A stretch of DNA of 64,000 nt from Methylomonas sp. (GCA_002929135.1 PESC01000032.1:56399-120398), one strand, 5' to 3'. Shown: positions 37,175 through 47,115, counted from the stretch's first letter. Program-made: numbers and translations. Notes: a model not told the origin generated them from the letters alone.

Positions 37175-37479
37175 CCGGCCAAATCATTTATTTTTTCCGG
37201 CAATTGCAAACAGTGTATGCCATTGCTTCGGGAGGCTTTTGTCCCCGTAGGTCATTCCGCGACAATGTTGGCACGACAATGACAGCAATGTCAGATGCAA
37301 CGGCTGTGTTGGCAAGCCCATTAGCGGTAAATCGTAAACAGCGTCCACAAGTAGTCGACGAATCCAGTGTTCAATACCCATTTTTCATTCATCGCACAGA
37401 AATATCATGTTGTGGCAAGCAACTTGCTATGAGGCTTGAGTACAATGCCAGCGAACCCAAATCGGAGTGAATAGCCTGT
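37175..37479. other. 305-base gap without a convincing gene
   Basis: This stretch between the HDOD gene and the choice-of-anchor A gene shows no coding frame with a ribosome binding site. An 88-codon frame on the plus strand has no family features and was rejected. GGAG at 37464-37467, 13 bases before the next ATG, is a poor-distance ribosome binding site candidate. Confidence 0.5.
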
Positions 37480-38493
37480 ATGAAAACATTTACTATCTCA
37501 TCAGCGTTTAATGGCGCTTTTTTGTGGCTTGTCGTAGCGACTGTTTTTTGTTCGCCTGCCCAGGCAGCCTGGATCAGTCTTGGGCAAGCCGAGCCGTTCA
37601 ATGCCGTGGTTCTGGGCAATATGACGGCCTATGGCTCTGATACCGAAGGCCGATTAGCGGTTGGTGGCCATGCGAGTTTTGAACATTACTCGGTCGGTAT
37701 GGAACTCGGTTCCGGCTGGAACCACCGCGACACCTTGGTTGTCGGCGGCAATCTGGATTTTGCCCATGGCAGGATTTATCACGGCAATGCCAACGTTGGC
37801 GGAAATGTTCAGATCAACGAAACGCTAGGTTTTTATGATGAAAACCCGGCAGTCACCAACGGCAGCCTATTGCGGTCGCCCGCGATTGATTTCGCCAGTC
37901 TGGGCCTGGAGTTGATCCAAAAATCGCAAACCTGGGCAAACTTGGCGACCAATGGCCAAGTCGGCTGGCAACACAATTTGCTGACCCTGACCGGTTTTCA
38001 AAGTGGCTTGAACGTGTTTTCGATCACTGGCAATCAACTTAGCGCCACCCAAAAGTTGACGATTGATATTCCAGACAACAGCTGGGCGCTGGTCAATGTC
38101 GATGGCCGGTTGGCCAGCATGAGCGAATTTGCCTTCTTCAGGCGTATCGCGGGTGAGGATATTCAGGTTCCTGACAATAGCCCTGCGAATCGCCACGATG
38201 GCCGATGGACGCAAACCGTGTTGTTCAATTTATTTGAGGCAGAGGATTTGACGCTGCATTCGATTGCCATCAAAGCCAGTTTGCTGGCGCCTTTTGCCGA
38301 CACGGTCTTTTACAACGGCCACATCGACGGTCAACTAATGGTCGCATCGCTGAGCAGTCCGGTCGGTCAGTTCTCCGGACAAATCAACCTATACCCCTTT
38401 ACGCCCGTTCCCCTTCCCGGCATGGCACCGCTATTTGTGGTTTTGCTGGGGTTATGGCGTTGGAAACAGATGCTACGATTGAGGCTGGCCTGA
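37480..38493 (+). CDS. Choice-of-anchor A family secreted protein with VPLP-CTERM-like tail
   Basis: A 337-residue exported protein. A signal peptide (about 1-34, ending SPAQAA) is followed by the choice-of-anchor A domain with its repeated beta motif: LGQAEPFNAVVLGNMTAYGSDTEGRLAVGGHA, then DTLVVGGNLDFAHGRIYHGNANVGG. The C-terminus is a short sorting signal: VPLPG, a hydrophobic stretch (MAPLFVVLLGLW) and a basic end (RWKQMLRLR), resembling PEP-CTERM/VPLPA-CTERM tails cut by an exosortase. It would thus be an exopolysaccharide-associated surface protein. No exosortase gene lies in this window. It faces the cellulose operon tail to tail. Confidence 0.8.
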   Translation: MKTFTISSAFNGAFLWLVVATVFCSPAQAAWISLGQAEPFNAVVLGNMTAYGSDTEGRLAVGGHASFEHYSVGMELGSGWNHRDTLVVGGNLDFAHGRIYHGNANVGGNVQINETLGFYDENPAVTNGSLLRSPAIDFASLGLELIQKSQTWANLATNGQVGWQHNLLTLTGFQSGLNVFSITGNQLSATQKLTIDIPDNSWALVNVDGRLASMSEFAFFRRIAGEDIQVPDNSPANRHDGRWTQTVLFNLFEAEDLTLHSIAIKASLLAPFADTVFYNGHIDGQLMVASLSSPVGQFSGQINLYPFTPVPLPGMAPLFVVLLGLWRWKQMLRLRLA

Positions 38494-38517
38494 GTGTCGT
38501 GCGATACGCAGACAAGA

Positions 38518-40947
38518 TCAATAAAAGTGCATGGTGTTGAACATCGCATCGGGAAAATCGGTACTGAAAGAGCCTTTGCGTTCATCAAAGGAATAACGGA
38601 CGAACATGCCACCGGCATAATCCTCGAAACCACTGGCGTGTCGCAATGATACGCCGCCACCGACTTGAATGTTGGGCGTTACCAGCCAGACGCCTTTGAA
38701 TTCAGTGTCGAAACCGGGAGTGGTTTGACTTCCTGCCGAGAATTCACCCAGTGACGGAGCCAGACGAGGAAACCACGGTGCATTCTGTTCGTCGATGATC
38801 TGCGCACCGACACCGATCCGGCCTCTGACCAGCCAGTCCTTTCCTTCATCGGTCAAAAAGTTCAGCGCCACTCCGGGGTTGATGTAGTGATTCGGGCTGA
38901 AATAGCCGCCGTGTCCCAAGGTGAAAAAATTCGAATTGTGTTGGTAATGCTCGTACAAAACAAAAGGGCCTAGCGAGAAAAAATCGAAACCTGGCAGACG
39001 GAAGTCGTAGCCCACGCTGGCAGAAGCCGCGACACCCAGGTTGGTTTTGACATGCCTGCCGTCGAAACGCATGACTTCAGTGCCGAGATGGGCTTGCCAG
39101 CGGTCTGACAACATCACGCTGCCAAATGCACGAACACCGGAACGCAGGACATTGCCCCATCCCGATTCGTCTATCCACGATTCGGCTATGCCCAGGCGAG
39201 CGAACTCCGCGCGAATCGAAGGGGATGGAATGTGTTGATAAGGATCATGAATCCCTGCATACGACAGCAGTGACTGTCGCACAGACTGCGAATACACCGC
39301 CAGCCCCCAATTGCCGGAATGCGTTTGTTGCAGGAATCCGGCATCGAACGTCAGCCTTGGATCAAATACACCGCCTACGGGTGTGGTTCCAATACGCAGA
39401 TGAGGGCTGAACCAGCCGTCGCGCCGGTACAGCAAATCGAATTCGACCGCGTTATCCAGCTTGTCGTAAGGCTGCCAGGCCGGATGACTGGCCTGGCATT
39501 CATTGAAAAAACCAGCCTGCACACCAAGCGCATTCGAACACAACGAAGAACCGGCGGTATCCAGCGACACCCGGCTCACCGAAAATCTGATCTGATTGAC
39601 CTTGTCGAAAATGGTCGAAAAAGTCGCTACCGGCAACCGCGCCATGTCCAGACGGCCAAGTCCGTCTTCTCCAGATCGATACCGACCATAACCAGCAATA
39701 TCGACCGATGTGGCGTCGATGTTGTGCAATTGTGGAAACAGCTCGGGAGCACGTGCGTAGGCTGCCAAGAATTGTTTGCGCTGATACAGCAGCCTGGCCT
39801 CATGGCGACCATAGGCATCGGCCAATGCGGCTTGGTCGGAGTGCGCACGCGCGGTAAGCGTGTCACGATCGGCACGCGACTGGCTCAGCACATAGCCTTC
39901 GGCAAATCGGGCATCTGGCGATGTCTGGTACAGGCTGTCGAAATAACGGGCTGATGTCGCATAATCCTCGCGATGAAAGGCCGACCAGGCTTTCAGTTCA
40001 GCCAAGTCGTTTGCCGCCGCCTGCAACGATTCTGCCAAGCCCGTCATCTGTTCGAGCTTCGTCCAGTCTTGCTCGTCGAGTGCCACCCATCCCTTGCTGA
40101 TTGCGGCTCTGGCTTGAATGGTGCGTAGCTCGGCATCGTCGGTAGCCATCGTCAACACGGCATCGGCTTGTCCAAGTTGCTCCAGCGTCAGCAACCAACC
40201 CAGTCTGGCGTCGCGCGATTGCGGATTCCACTGCATGACACGTTCAAACCAATCCCTGGCCTGTTGAAAATCGCGCAGTTCGAAATAACGCCAGGCAATG
40301 ACGATGGCGGTATCGCCGTCCTGTTTGTCGTCAATGGTGCCGCCCCAGTCGGCAACGAAGTTGCGTTGTAGATCGGCATCGATGTCGGTGCGCCTTTGAT
40401 AGGCGGATTTTTGCTGCAAGCGTTTGAAGTGTGTCCAGTCGTCGAATGAAAGCCGCAATACGGCATCATCGAGCAACTGATCGAATTCGGCGTCATCGAG
40501 CAGGAATGCGGCTTTTTGCAAGGTGGCCTGCACTGCGTCGTCATTGCAATGCGTCACGATGCTTCGATACTCGGCAACAGCGGTCGTACGCTCGCTTTGC
40601 CGCAAGGCGGTTTCAGCGTGTTGCCATCGCTGCGGCAAACGGTTGCAGGCGGAAACTTGTGGCTTCTTCCGGCGTGGCGTTCTGGGGGCTGTCGGCGTGG
40701 GTCGCTGCAATTCGGCAGGTACACGCCAGTTCGGATAACGCACGGTCAGTTGCGCGATTTGCCGTTCAAGCTCATCGAACTGCTGCTGATGCAACAAATT
40801 CCACAACAGGCTTTCATCGGGTTGCTGCGGCTCGCCATGTATTGCAGCAATACCGGGCGGTTCGTTCGTTGGTCGTTGTTCAATGGCGATGATTTTTGCC
40901 GTTGCCGCCACCGGCCATAGCATCAGCAACAGAAGTCGGGTTTTCAT
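38518..40947 (-). CDS. bcsC: Cellulose secretion protein BcsC (TPR plus outer-membrane barrel)
   Basis: Last gene of the cellulose operon. The start is placed at ATG 40947, giving a signal peptide MKTRLLLLMLWPVAATA; the frame upstream lies within bcsZ. At 809 residues it is shorter than E. coli BcsC (about 1150). A TPR-type helical periplasmic region (about 60-440) leads to the BcsC C-terminal beta-barrel (from about 480; motifs such as SHPAWQPYDKLDNAVEFDLLYRR and SIGVGAQII-like strands) ending in an aromatic FNTMHFY. It overlaps bcsZ by four bases. Fewer TPR units probably account for the shortness. Confidence 0.85.
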   Translation of the reverse strand: MKTRLLLLMLWPVAATAKIIAIEQRPTNEPPGIAAIHGEPQQPDESLLWNLLHQQQFDELERQIAQLTVRYPNWRVPAELQRPTPTAPRTPRRKKPQVSACNRLPQRWQHAETALRQSERTTAVAEYRSIVTHCNDDAVQATLQKAAFLLDDAEFDQLLDDAVLRLSFDDWTHFKRLQQKSAYQRRTDIDADLQRNFVADWGGTIDDKQDGDTAIVIAWRYFELRDFQQARDWFERVMQWNPQSRDARLGWLLTLEQLGQADAVLTMATDDAELRTIQARAAISKGWVALDEQDWTKLEQMTGLAESLQAAANDLAELKAWSAFHREDYATSARYFDSLYQTSPDARFAEGYVLSQSRADRDTLTARAHSDQAALADAYGRHEARLLYQRKQFLAAYARAPELFPQLHNIDATSVDIAGYGRYRSGEDGLGRLDMARLPVATFSTIFDKVNQIRFSVSRVSLDTAGSSLCSNALGVQAGFFNECQASHPAWQPYDKLDNAVEFDLLYRRDGWFSPHLRIGTTPVGGVFDPRLTFDAGFLQQTHSGNWGLAVYSQSVRQSLLSYAGIHDPYQHIPSPSIRAEFARLGIAESWIDESGWGNVLRSGVRAFGSVMLSDRWQAHLGTEVMRFDGRHVKTNLGVAASASVGYDFRLPGFDFFSLGPFVLYEHYQHNSNFFTLGHGGYFSPNHYINPGVALNFLTDEGKDWLVRGRIGVGAQIIDEQNAPWFPRLAPSLGEFSAGSQTTPGFDTEFKGVWLVTPNIQVGGGVSLRHASGFEDYAGGMFVRYSFDERKGSFSTDFPDAMFNTMHFY

Positions 40948-41951
40948 GGCAACAAATGCCCTTGGTGAAAAACAACCTTGGATAGCAACAGTAACGACGC
41001 CGCATAGTAATCGGTTTGTACATCGAGCATGGGCAGGCCGGAATCCTCGTCCATGACCAGTGATTTGACCGCGATGATGCCGACATTGCCACCCCAGGCG
41101 TCCATTACGTGTTCGTTCAGCGCGATCCACGATGGAGTGAATGGCTGGTAATGTGCCCAGTACCGCCGAAAGTTATCCAGCACAGCACTGTCGTTGCCTG
41201 CCATCAGCCAGTACAGCGGCAGCCGAATTGCGTCATAACCAAATCGCGCCGTCTTGGCGGGCTGCTGGCTGCCATCGGCTGCCAACAGCAGCCAATCCGG
41301 CGGCAGCTGCCAGTGGCCGAAGCGGGCCTGGTGTACCAGTGTCTTGCCCGAGGCGATCAATGCAGGCCAGACGGCATCGTCATCGGCGGCAGCTATTGCT
41401 TTCAAGGCTGGAAACACCCAGTAGGACGGGTTGACTGTCACTCCGTTATCGTTCACGAAGCCAACCTCACCCGGCAGCAAAATACGCTGGTCTTGCCATG
41501 TCGAGATCAGTTTACGTTTGATGTCGGCCACAATGGCCATGGCTTCGGTGCGGTAATTCGGCATCTGCCAGCGTTCGGCGGCTTCGAGCAAAGCCCATGC
41601 AATCAGCAAATCGCCATCGGTGGCATTGTTAGGGTCTTCCTGCGCCAGTTCAACCCCCGGTTGCCGCCGCCACATCAGCAATTTGTCGGTACGCACCTGC
41701 AGGTTGACATGTGTCCACCGCCAGATACGCGCGAAGCTGTCGCGATCATCATGCACCAGCGCAAGCAACAGCCCGTAACCCTGGCCTTCCGAATGCGAGA
41801 CATTGGCATTGCCCGTGTCTTTGATGCGGCCATCCGCTTCCAGAAAACGCTGTTTGTAAAGTTGCCAATCCGGCCCGGTATCGACGGATAGTGGCCTTTG
41901 GCAGCCGAGTATGACCATCAACAACCAGCCTAAAAGACTCAGGCGCATCAT
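40944..41951 (-). CDS. bcsZ: Periplasmic endoglucanase BcsZ (glycoside hydrolase family 8)
   Basis: Cellulase of the cellulose synthase operon, trimming or releasing misassembled chains in the periplasm. The catalytic glutamate is in NVSHSEGQGYGLLLALVHDD and the second acidic residue region in QEDPNNATDGDLLIAWALLEA. The start at ATG 41951 overlaps the bcsB stop (ATGATG/TGA) and opens a signal sequence MMRLSLLGWLLMVILGCQ; the LGC could be a lipobox, which would make this copy a lipoprotein. 335 residues from this start. It overlaps bcsC. Confidence 0.92.
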   Translation of the reverse strand: MMRLSLLGWLLMVILGCQRPLSVDTGPDWQLYKQRFLEADGRIKDTGNANVSHSEGQGYGLLLALVHDDRDSFARIWRWTHVNLQVRTDKLLMWRRQPGVELAQEDPNNATDGDLLIAWALLEAAERWQMPNYRTEAMAIVADIKRKLISTWQDQRILLPGEVGFVNDNGVTVNPSYWVFPALKAIAAADDDAVWPALIASGKTLVHQARFGHWQLPPDWLLLAADGSQQPAKTARFGYDAIRLPLYWLMAGNDSAVLDNFRRYWAHYQPFTPSWIALNEHVMDAWGGNVGIIAVKSLVMDEDSGLPMLDVQTDYYAASLLLLSKVVFHQGHLLP

Positions 41952-44188
41952 GCGTGGTGGCGTTTTTGATAGGCCGACAACACGCGGTGGATCAGCCACG
42001 ATGACAGGCCCAGTACGACAACGATGAAGGCCAGCCAATGCCAGGGATGACGGGAAAAATGCATGATCCAGGTCATTTTGGCATTGTCATGGCCGATGAC
42101 TTTGGGGTCTCGATAGCGCGTCGCCTGAAGCCGTCCCTCCGAATCCCAGATGACGGTATCGCCCGCTACAAGCGCACCCAGTTGACGATCGAGAACCTCC
42201 AGCCCTTTGGTCAGGTCATTGCCTGGACTGGTCAAAATGGCCAGGGCCAATTTGTCCTCGCTATCGGGCTTGAAGTACGAGGTCATGACAAAGTGTTTAC
42301 CCCAGTTGGCCGTTTGCAGTATCAGCGCATTGTCGTCTCGAATCGTGCTGGCTTGCGGCAGGGCGTCCGGGCTGAACAGAATGCGTTCCAGCCATTCGAA
42401 AAAACCGGTCAAGGTTGGGGTATGTGTCTGGCGATGCGGCGATGCGATTTGATACCAACCGTCGACCACGACGGGCGCACCTGCCAGCTTTTGCTGGGCG
42501 TCACTCGGCGTCAGTTTGCCGATGAACACGTCATGTTTTCCGGCCTGGTAACTGCCTTGGTCTATGGTCAAATCCAGAATTTGTGTTTGGCGGTGAGCCG
42601 CCAATTCGGCGATGAACGACCATAGCGCGACGATGGAATCGCTCGATGGGTCGAGCAAATGAAAGGCAGATTGCTGTGCAGTGGCGTTATCGACCCAAGG
42701 AAAACCTGTTGCTTGCTGAAGTGCCAGGTCTGGCAGTGATACCACCTTGGCAACCTCGGGAAAGCTGACGATCGATCGATCCGACAGGTAGGCTGCCAGA
42801 TGATTGCGCTGCGGCAATAAACATTCGCCTGCGTACAGTGGTGTCAATACGGCATCGAAGGTCAAACGGTTCTGTCCGGGTTTGAAGCTGCGTAGCGGCA
42901 CATCGATACGGTAATTTTGATAATGGGCGCCGCTTTCATCTCTGAGTTGTACCGAACTCACCAGCACGTCGTTCAAACGGATTTGAATACTCGAATCGCT
43001 GCGCATGGCGGCGCTGTAGGCTATATCGAGGTTAAAGCCGACCGTGGTGTCGTCTGTACTGTAAAAGTCTGCCGGTAAATCGAACAGCCACTCCGCCCTT
43101 GGTGCGTCGAGCGCCAGACGTGCCGTCTTGAAGCCCAGAGCCGACAGTGGATAGGCGTGTCCGAACATTACCGATGGTTTGGCAAGCGCCGGTGACAAGG
43201 GGTAGGCAAGGTCGCGAATCACGGTTTCACGCGAATCGACAGCCAAAGCCCCTATCAAGGCAAAAGCCTTGACAGCTCGGCTGACCTCGGACGCATCCCG
43301 GCCCGCGATTACCAGAATGAATCGATCCGGGCTGAGTTCTTGCCGAAATAATCCCAGGTAAGGCCCGGTCACAGCCGCTGCCACTGGTTCAGGTAGCAGG
43401 TGACGAATCTCGGATTGCGTACCCACGATGATCGCGTCGCCATTCAACTGCTTGGGGTCGATGCCGAAATGATCGGCAGTCTTGCTATCCAAAGGTGGTT
43501 GGTAGTATTCAGCCAGATGCATAGGGACATAGTTCAAGCGGGATTTGATGCCTTGTGCAATCACGCTGCCCCAATACAGATAATCATCGCTGACCTGATT
43601 GTGGCCACGAATCAGCGTTAGCGAAAACTCACCGACGCGGTCGTTTATCAAGCGATCCAGATCCGCCAGGTTTTCCCGAACCGGCAACGCTTCGTATTCC
43701 AGCGTCAATGACGATCGCGTCAAATCCAGTTGTGTCCATAATTCTGGCGCCCCCCAGTTCTCGCACTCGTTGTCGGTGTAATGTTGGGCCACCTTGAACG
43801 ACAGATTGTTGTAGCCTGCTCTGAGAAAGGCATCGTCGATTTTGAATCGCGCCATTGTGGCATTGTTGGCCGGATCCAGCCTGATCTGGCCCAATACCAT
43901 GCCATTCAGGTAAACGACGAGCTGCGACCGGTTGGCCTTGAGCGCATTGGAGTTGATCAAGTGCAAATCCAGCATGGCACCTAGCGGTTTTTCTCTGTCC
44001 GATACCGGAAAACTCAGGCTATAAAAGCCTTCAGCATTCCGGATTACGGCGGGGTCTGGGCGTGCAGTCAGGCTATCCAGCGTTATGGTTCTGCTATTGG
44101 CCTGCGCGGTGGATGAAAACCCTGGGCTGCACGCCAACAACAGCAGCGCAAACAGGCGAAAACCAGTATTTCTAAACTTGAGTGTCAT
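41948..44188 (-). CDS. bcsB: Cellulose synthase regulatory subunit BcsB
   Basis: Periplasmic carbohydrate-binding partner of BcsA that is anchored by a C-terminal membrane helix. ATG 44188 is chosen, giving a signal peptide ending near STAQA; TTG 44203 is possible. About 746 residues. Two carbohydrate-binding/flavodoxin-like repeats include FSFPVSDREKPLGAMLDLHLINSN-like and DDTTVGFNLDIAYSAAMRSDSSIQIRLNDV strands. The C-terminal helix is about WHWLAFIVVVLGLSSWLIHRVL. It overlaps bcsA by 17 bases, so translation is coupled. Confidence 0.92.
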   Translation of the reverse strand: MTLKFRNTGFRLFALLLLACSPGFSSTAQANSRTITLDSLTARPDPAVIRNAEGFYSLSFPVSDREKPLGAMLDLHLINSNALKANRSQLVVYLNGMVLGQIRLDPANNATMARFKIDDAFLRAGYNNLSFKVAQHYTDNECENWGAPELWTQLDLTRSSLTLEYEALPVRENLADLDRLINDRVGEFSLTLIRGHNQVSDDYLYWGSVIAQGIKSRLNYVPMHLAEYYQPPLDSKTADHFGIDPKQLNGDAIIVGTQSEIRHLLPEPVAAAVTGPYLGLFRQELSPDRFILVIAGRDASEVSRAVKAFALIGALAVDSRETVIRDLAYPLSPALAKPSVMFGHAYPLSALGFKTARLALDAPRAEWLFDLPADFYSTDDTTVGFNLDIAYSAAMRSDSSIQIRLNDVLVSSVQLRDESGAHYQNYRIDVPLRSFKPGQNRLTFDAVLTPLYAGECLLPQRNHLAAYLSDRSIVSFPEVAKVVSLPDLALQQATGFPWVDNATAQQSAFHLLDPSSDSIVALWSFIAELAAHRQTQILDLTIDQGSYQAGKHDVFIGKLTPSDAQQKLAGAPVVVDGWYQIASPHRQTHTPTLTGFFEWLERILFSPDALPQASTIRDDNALILQTANWGKHFVMTSYFKPDSEDKLALAILTSPGNDLTKGLEVLDRQLGALVAGDTVIWDSEGRLQATRYRDPKVIGHDNAKMTWIMHFSRHPWHWLAFIVVVLGLSSWLIHRVLSAYQKRHHA

Positions 44189-46400
44189 ACGAATTTCGTC
44201 CAAAAGTGAGTTTCAACAAGCGTTCGAAGTGGTGTATGCCATGAGCCGCGCCACTCCTGACGACAAAGGCAACGGTTTTCAGCAGGCCAGGGTCTGTGCC
44301 AAGCACGAACTGCATATTCATCCAGCGTTCACTGTCGCCATAAATCAAACGCACAATTCTGGAAAATTCTTCCAGATTGGTATAGCAAAGCTTGATACCC
44401 AACGAAAAGCCGTCGTTCAATGTGTGTCTGGTTACTTGCTTGATGCGGTATCGCTCCACCTGGCCCGAGGGATCGATGACGTCGAGGTAATCCACTGCCT
44501 TGTTACTTGCCGGTGGAATGGCCTGCTTAGTGAACACATTGCTGCCCCCCATCGATAAATCGCGGATTACCACCGGCCATTGATGCAGAACATCACCTTT
44601 CGCATTTTCCCGGCACCAGGTTGCACCGATTTTTACCGGTATACGGGGGGTTAGCCGCCGTTGCCGCTGCTCCAGCAAGGCGCCCAAGGCCGACATGACG
44701 ATGAAAAAATTGAACGCGGCCCATGCCAGGGTGATGGCAATCAGCTCCCTGTGTTCCGGGTCGTGAAACCAGCGCACTCCGCCCGCGATGATAGCCCCGG
44801 CAGTCAGTGCCAGAGTCCAGTAAAAAGGCAGGGCCAGCGGTGAGATGAATACTTTGTCCAGTGTTTCTGCTTTAGGCGTCACTTTGAAGGTAGGCTGGTC
44901 GGGGTTGCGCAAAACCGCCCAGACCGCACGGATCGAAAACAAGGACTGCAAGGTTTCGTAAATTTCCGACACCAGTGCCCAGCGGACTTTGCCGAACAGA
45001 AAATGGGTCATCAGGATGGTCGTTGCCAGATAAGGCAATGTATAAGTCAGCAATTCATCGAAATTGGCGTTGTAGATTTTCATGTCGAAAAACAGGAAAA
45101 ATCCGGGGGATATTAAAAAGATCACTCGCGCGAAAGGAAAAAACCAGAATGCCATGCTGGACAGGTAAGCCAGACGCTGGTACCAGTTTAGCCCCCGGGT
45201 GAGCAAGGGATTGTGAAAAATGAAGTTCTGCACCATACCCTGCGCCCAGCGCATGCGCTGAGTCATGAAGCTGGTGAAGGTCTCGGGATTCAAGCCCGCT
45301 ACCAGCGGCTGCATCAGGTAGTGTGAACGCCAGCCGCGGGCATGAAGCAGCAAGGCGGTTTCGGAATCTTCCGTGATACTCCGGCCTTCGAAGCCGCCGA
45401 GATCATCGATGGCCTTGCGGCGCAGTACGGCGGCTGATCCGCAAAAAAACGAGGCTTGCCAAAAATCCAGGCCTTTCTGAATGGCGCCGTAAAACATCGC
45501 GCTTTCAGAGGGCATGCGGTTGAACAGCGACAGGTTGCGCTCGACCGGGTCAGGATTGACGAAAAAATGCGGGGTTTGCACTAGAAACAGGCGATCGTCG
45601 GCAACAAAAGCGCCCGCAGTTTTGAGCAGGATGTCACGGGCCGGTGCATGATCGGCGTCCAGCACCAGAATCAGTTCGGAGGCGATGTGTGCCAATGCGG
45701 CGTTGAGATTGCCGGCTTTGGCGCGACGATTATCCGAACGGCTTAAATACGTCATACCCATTTGTGCGCACAAGGCCTGAAAATCCTTGCGCCGTTTCAA
45801 GGCCGTCTGTCGGACAATCATCGATTCGGAACAGAGCTTGGCCTGCGTAGCACCGTCATCGAGTAAATAAATCCGTAATTTATTGCGCGGGTAGTCGATT
45901 TGCGCTGCCGCCGCCATGGTGATTTTTACCAATTCCACGGGTTCGTCGTAAGTTGGAATCACAATATCGACACTGGGCCACAGGGTTCGATTATGGGGTA
46001 AGGGTTCGCTACGCCGCTGCAAGGGCCTGATATTGATAAACGCCGTCAGCGTAAACATCATGAAGCCGTGGCACTCGGCCGCGAACAGTAGCAATGCGGC
46101 CAGAAAATTGGGCAAGCCTTCGTAACGCAGACTGAATTGAACGCGCCAGCTGAAATAACGTACCGCGATGAAAAAGCTGACCAGCAGGAATACGACGCGA
46201 ACGAAATCCCGGCCACTGGCTTGACGCATCAAAAACAAGACTGCAACCAACAGGGCCGATGTGGAGGCCTGGAGAGCGGAATCAACACGAAGAGAGGCCA
46301 GTCCGAGTGCCGCGATCATCAATGAAGTCAGCAGGGCGCCAGCCACAGGGAATAAGTCGATAGCGGCGAACCGACGCTTGGAAAAATCAATAGCCGACAT
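44172..46400 (-). CDS. bcsA: Cellulose synthase catalytic subunit BcsA with PilZ domain
   Basis: Membrane GT2 enzyme that polymerises glucose from UDP-glucose and exports the chain. In 742 residues: N-terminal membrane helices, then the GT-A domain with DAD (248-250), TED (343-345) and QRMRW (381-385), the conserved substrate, catalytic and product-binding motifs. A second set of membrane helices is followed by a PilZ domain with RLTPR and DLSMGG, the RxxxR and DxSxxG c-di-GMP-binding motifs. Cellulose output should therefore respond to c-di-GMP. It heads the operon bcsA-bcsB-bcsZ-bcsC; no bcsQ, bcsD, bcsE or bcsG is present beside it. Confidence 0.95.
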   Translation of the reverse strand: MSAIDFSKRRFAAIDLFPVAGALLTSLMIAALGLASLRVDSALQASTSALLVAVLFLMRQASGRDFVRVVFLLVSFFIAVRYFSWRVQFSLRYEGLPNFLAALLLFAAECHGFMMFTLTAFINIRPLQRRSEPLPHNRTLWPSVDIVIPTYDEPVELVKITMAAAAQIDYPRNKLRIYLLDDGATQAKLCSESMIVRQTALKRRKDFQALCAQMGMTYLSRSDNRRAKAGNLNAALAHIASELILVLDADHAPARDILLKTAGAFVADDRLFLVQTPHFFVNPDPVERNLSLFNRMPSESAMFYGAIQKGLDFWQASFFCGSAAVLRRKAIDDLGGFEGRSITEDSETALLLHARGWRSHYLMQPLVAGLNPETFTSFMTQRMRWAQGMVQNFIFHNPLLTRGLNWYQRLAYLSSMAFWFFPFARVIFLISPGFFLFFDMKIYNANFDELLTYTLPYLATTILMTHFLFGKVRWALVSEIYETLQSLFSIRAVWAVLRNPDQPTFKVTPKAETLDKVFISPLALPFYWTLALTAGAIIAGGVRWFHDPEHRELIAITLAWAAFNFFIVMSALGALLEQRQRRLTPRIPVKIGATWCRENAKGDVLHQWPVVIRDLSMGGSNVFTKQAIPPASNKAVDYLDVIDPSGQVERYRIKQVTRHTLNDGFSLGIKLCYTNLEEFSRIVRLIYGDSERWMNMQFVLGTDPGLLKTVAFVVRSGAAHGIHHFERLLKLTFGRNSYDTQV

Positions 46401-46509
46401 AGAATTGGCCTAGTGTCGGAGATGGCGGGCAGTAGGTACCAGTGGTAACGAGGGGAGAGCGTCCAGCATAAACATTCCTTGCATTTCAATGATTTTTGTG
46501 ACTTGTCGT

Positions 46510-47115
46510 TCAAGTTTGGTGCCAGCGCACCCTCAATTCGTCCCGGTGCATATAAAGCCACTGAATCGCGATGATAGGAATGGCGGATTCGATGGCGCCC
46601 GATTCCAGCATCTGCAAAACCTGGCCGAATGGCACGGCACTGACGCGGATGTCTTCGTCTTCTTCTGCCAAACCGTGAATGCCGCCAGCCTGGGCGCTGT
46701 CCACCCGGCCGCAGAACAAGGTGATGCGTTCGGCACTGCCGCCCGGTGTGGTGTAAAACTGGCGGATTTCGATCAGGTCGAGAATCTGGCAACCGGCTTC
46801 TTCCAAAGCTTCGCGATACGCCACGTCAGCGGCTGTTTCGCCTTCCTCGACGGCACCGGCGACGATTTCAATCAACCAGGCGCGTTGTGGCTGTTGTATT
46901 GCACCCACGCGGAATTGTTCGATCAATACCACTTCGTCGCGGTCGGGGTCGTAGAGCAGCACGGCAACACAGCTGCCGCGACGGAACAGTTCGCGAACGA
47001 TGGGCTTACTCCAGCCACCACGGTACAAGGTGTGGCTCAGAGTGTAGCGGTCGAGACGAAAGAAACCTTCGTAAACGGTGTCTTGCGCAAGAATGCGAAA
47101 CTGTCGCTCGTTCAC
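46510..47115 (-). CDS. nudF: ADP-ribose pyrophosphatase NudF-type Nudix hydrolase
   Basis: Hydrolyses ADP-ribose to AMP and ribose 5-phosphate. The complete Nudix box Gx5Ex7REUxEExGU is present: GAVEEGETAADVAYREALEEAGC near residues 95-117. 201 residues, typical of NudF. The start is GTG at 47115, which overlaps the stop of the upstream dehydrogenase gene in GTGA. Related Nudix hydrolases cannot be excluded. Confidence 0.88.
   Translation of the reverse strand: MNERQFRILAQDTVYEGFFRLDRYTLSHTLYRGGWSKPIVRELFRRGSCVAVLLYDPDRDEVVLIEQFRVGAIQQPQRAWLIEIVAGAVEEGETAADVAYREALEEAGCQILDLIEIRQFYTTPGGSAERITLFCGRVDSAQAGGIHGLAEEDEDIRVSAVPFGQVLQMLESGAIESAIPIIAIQWLYMHRDELRVRWHQT

Noticed and set aside
37201..37290. 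GEMM (c-di-GMP-I) riboswitch on the minus strand
   Set aside because: The minus strand reads GGGGACAAAAGCCTCC near 37245-37230, loosely like the GEMM core, but the companion helices do not form and no gene on that strand lies downstream.
37204..37470. An 88-codon frame before the choice-of-anchor A gene
   Set aside because: No ribosome binding site, mixed composition and no similarity that I recognise; it overlaps the likely promoter region of the next gene.
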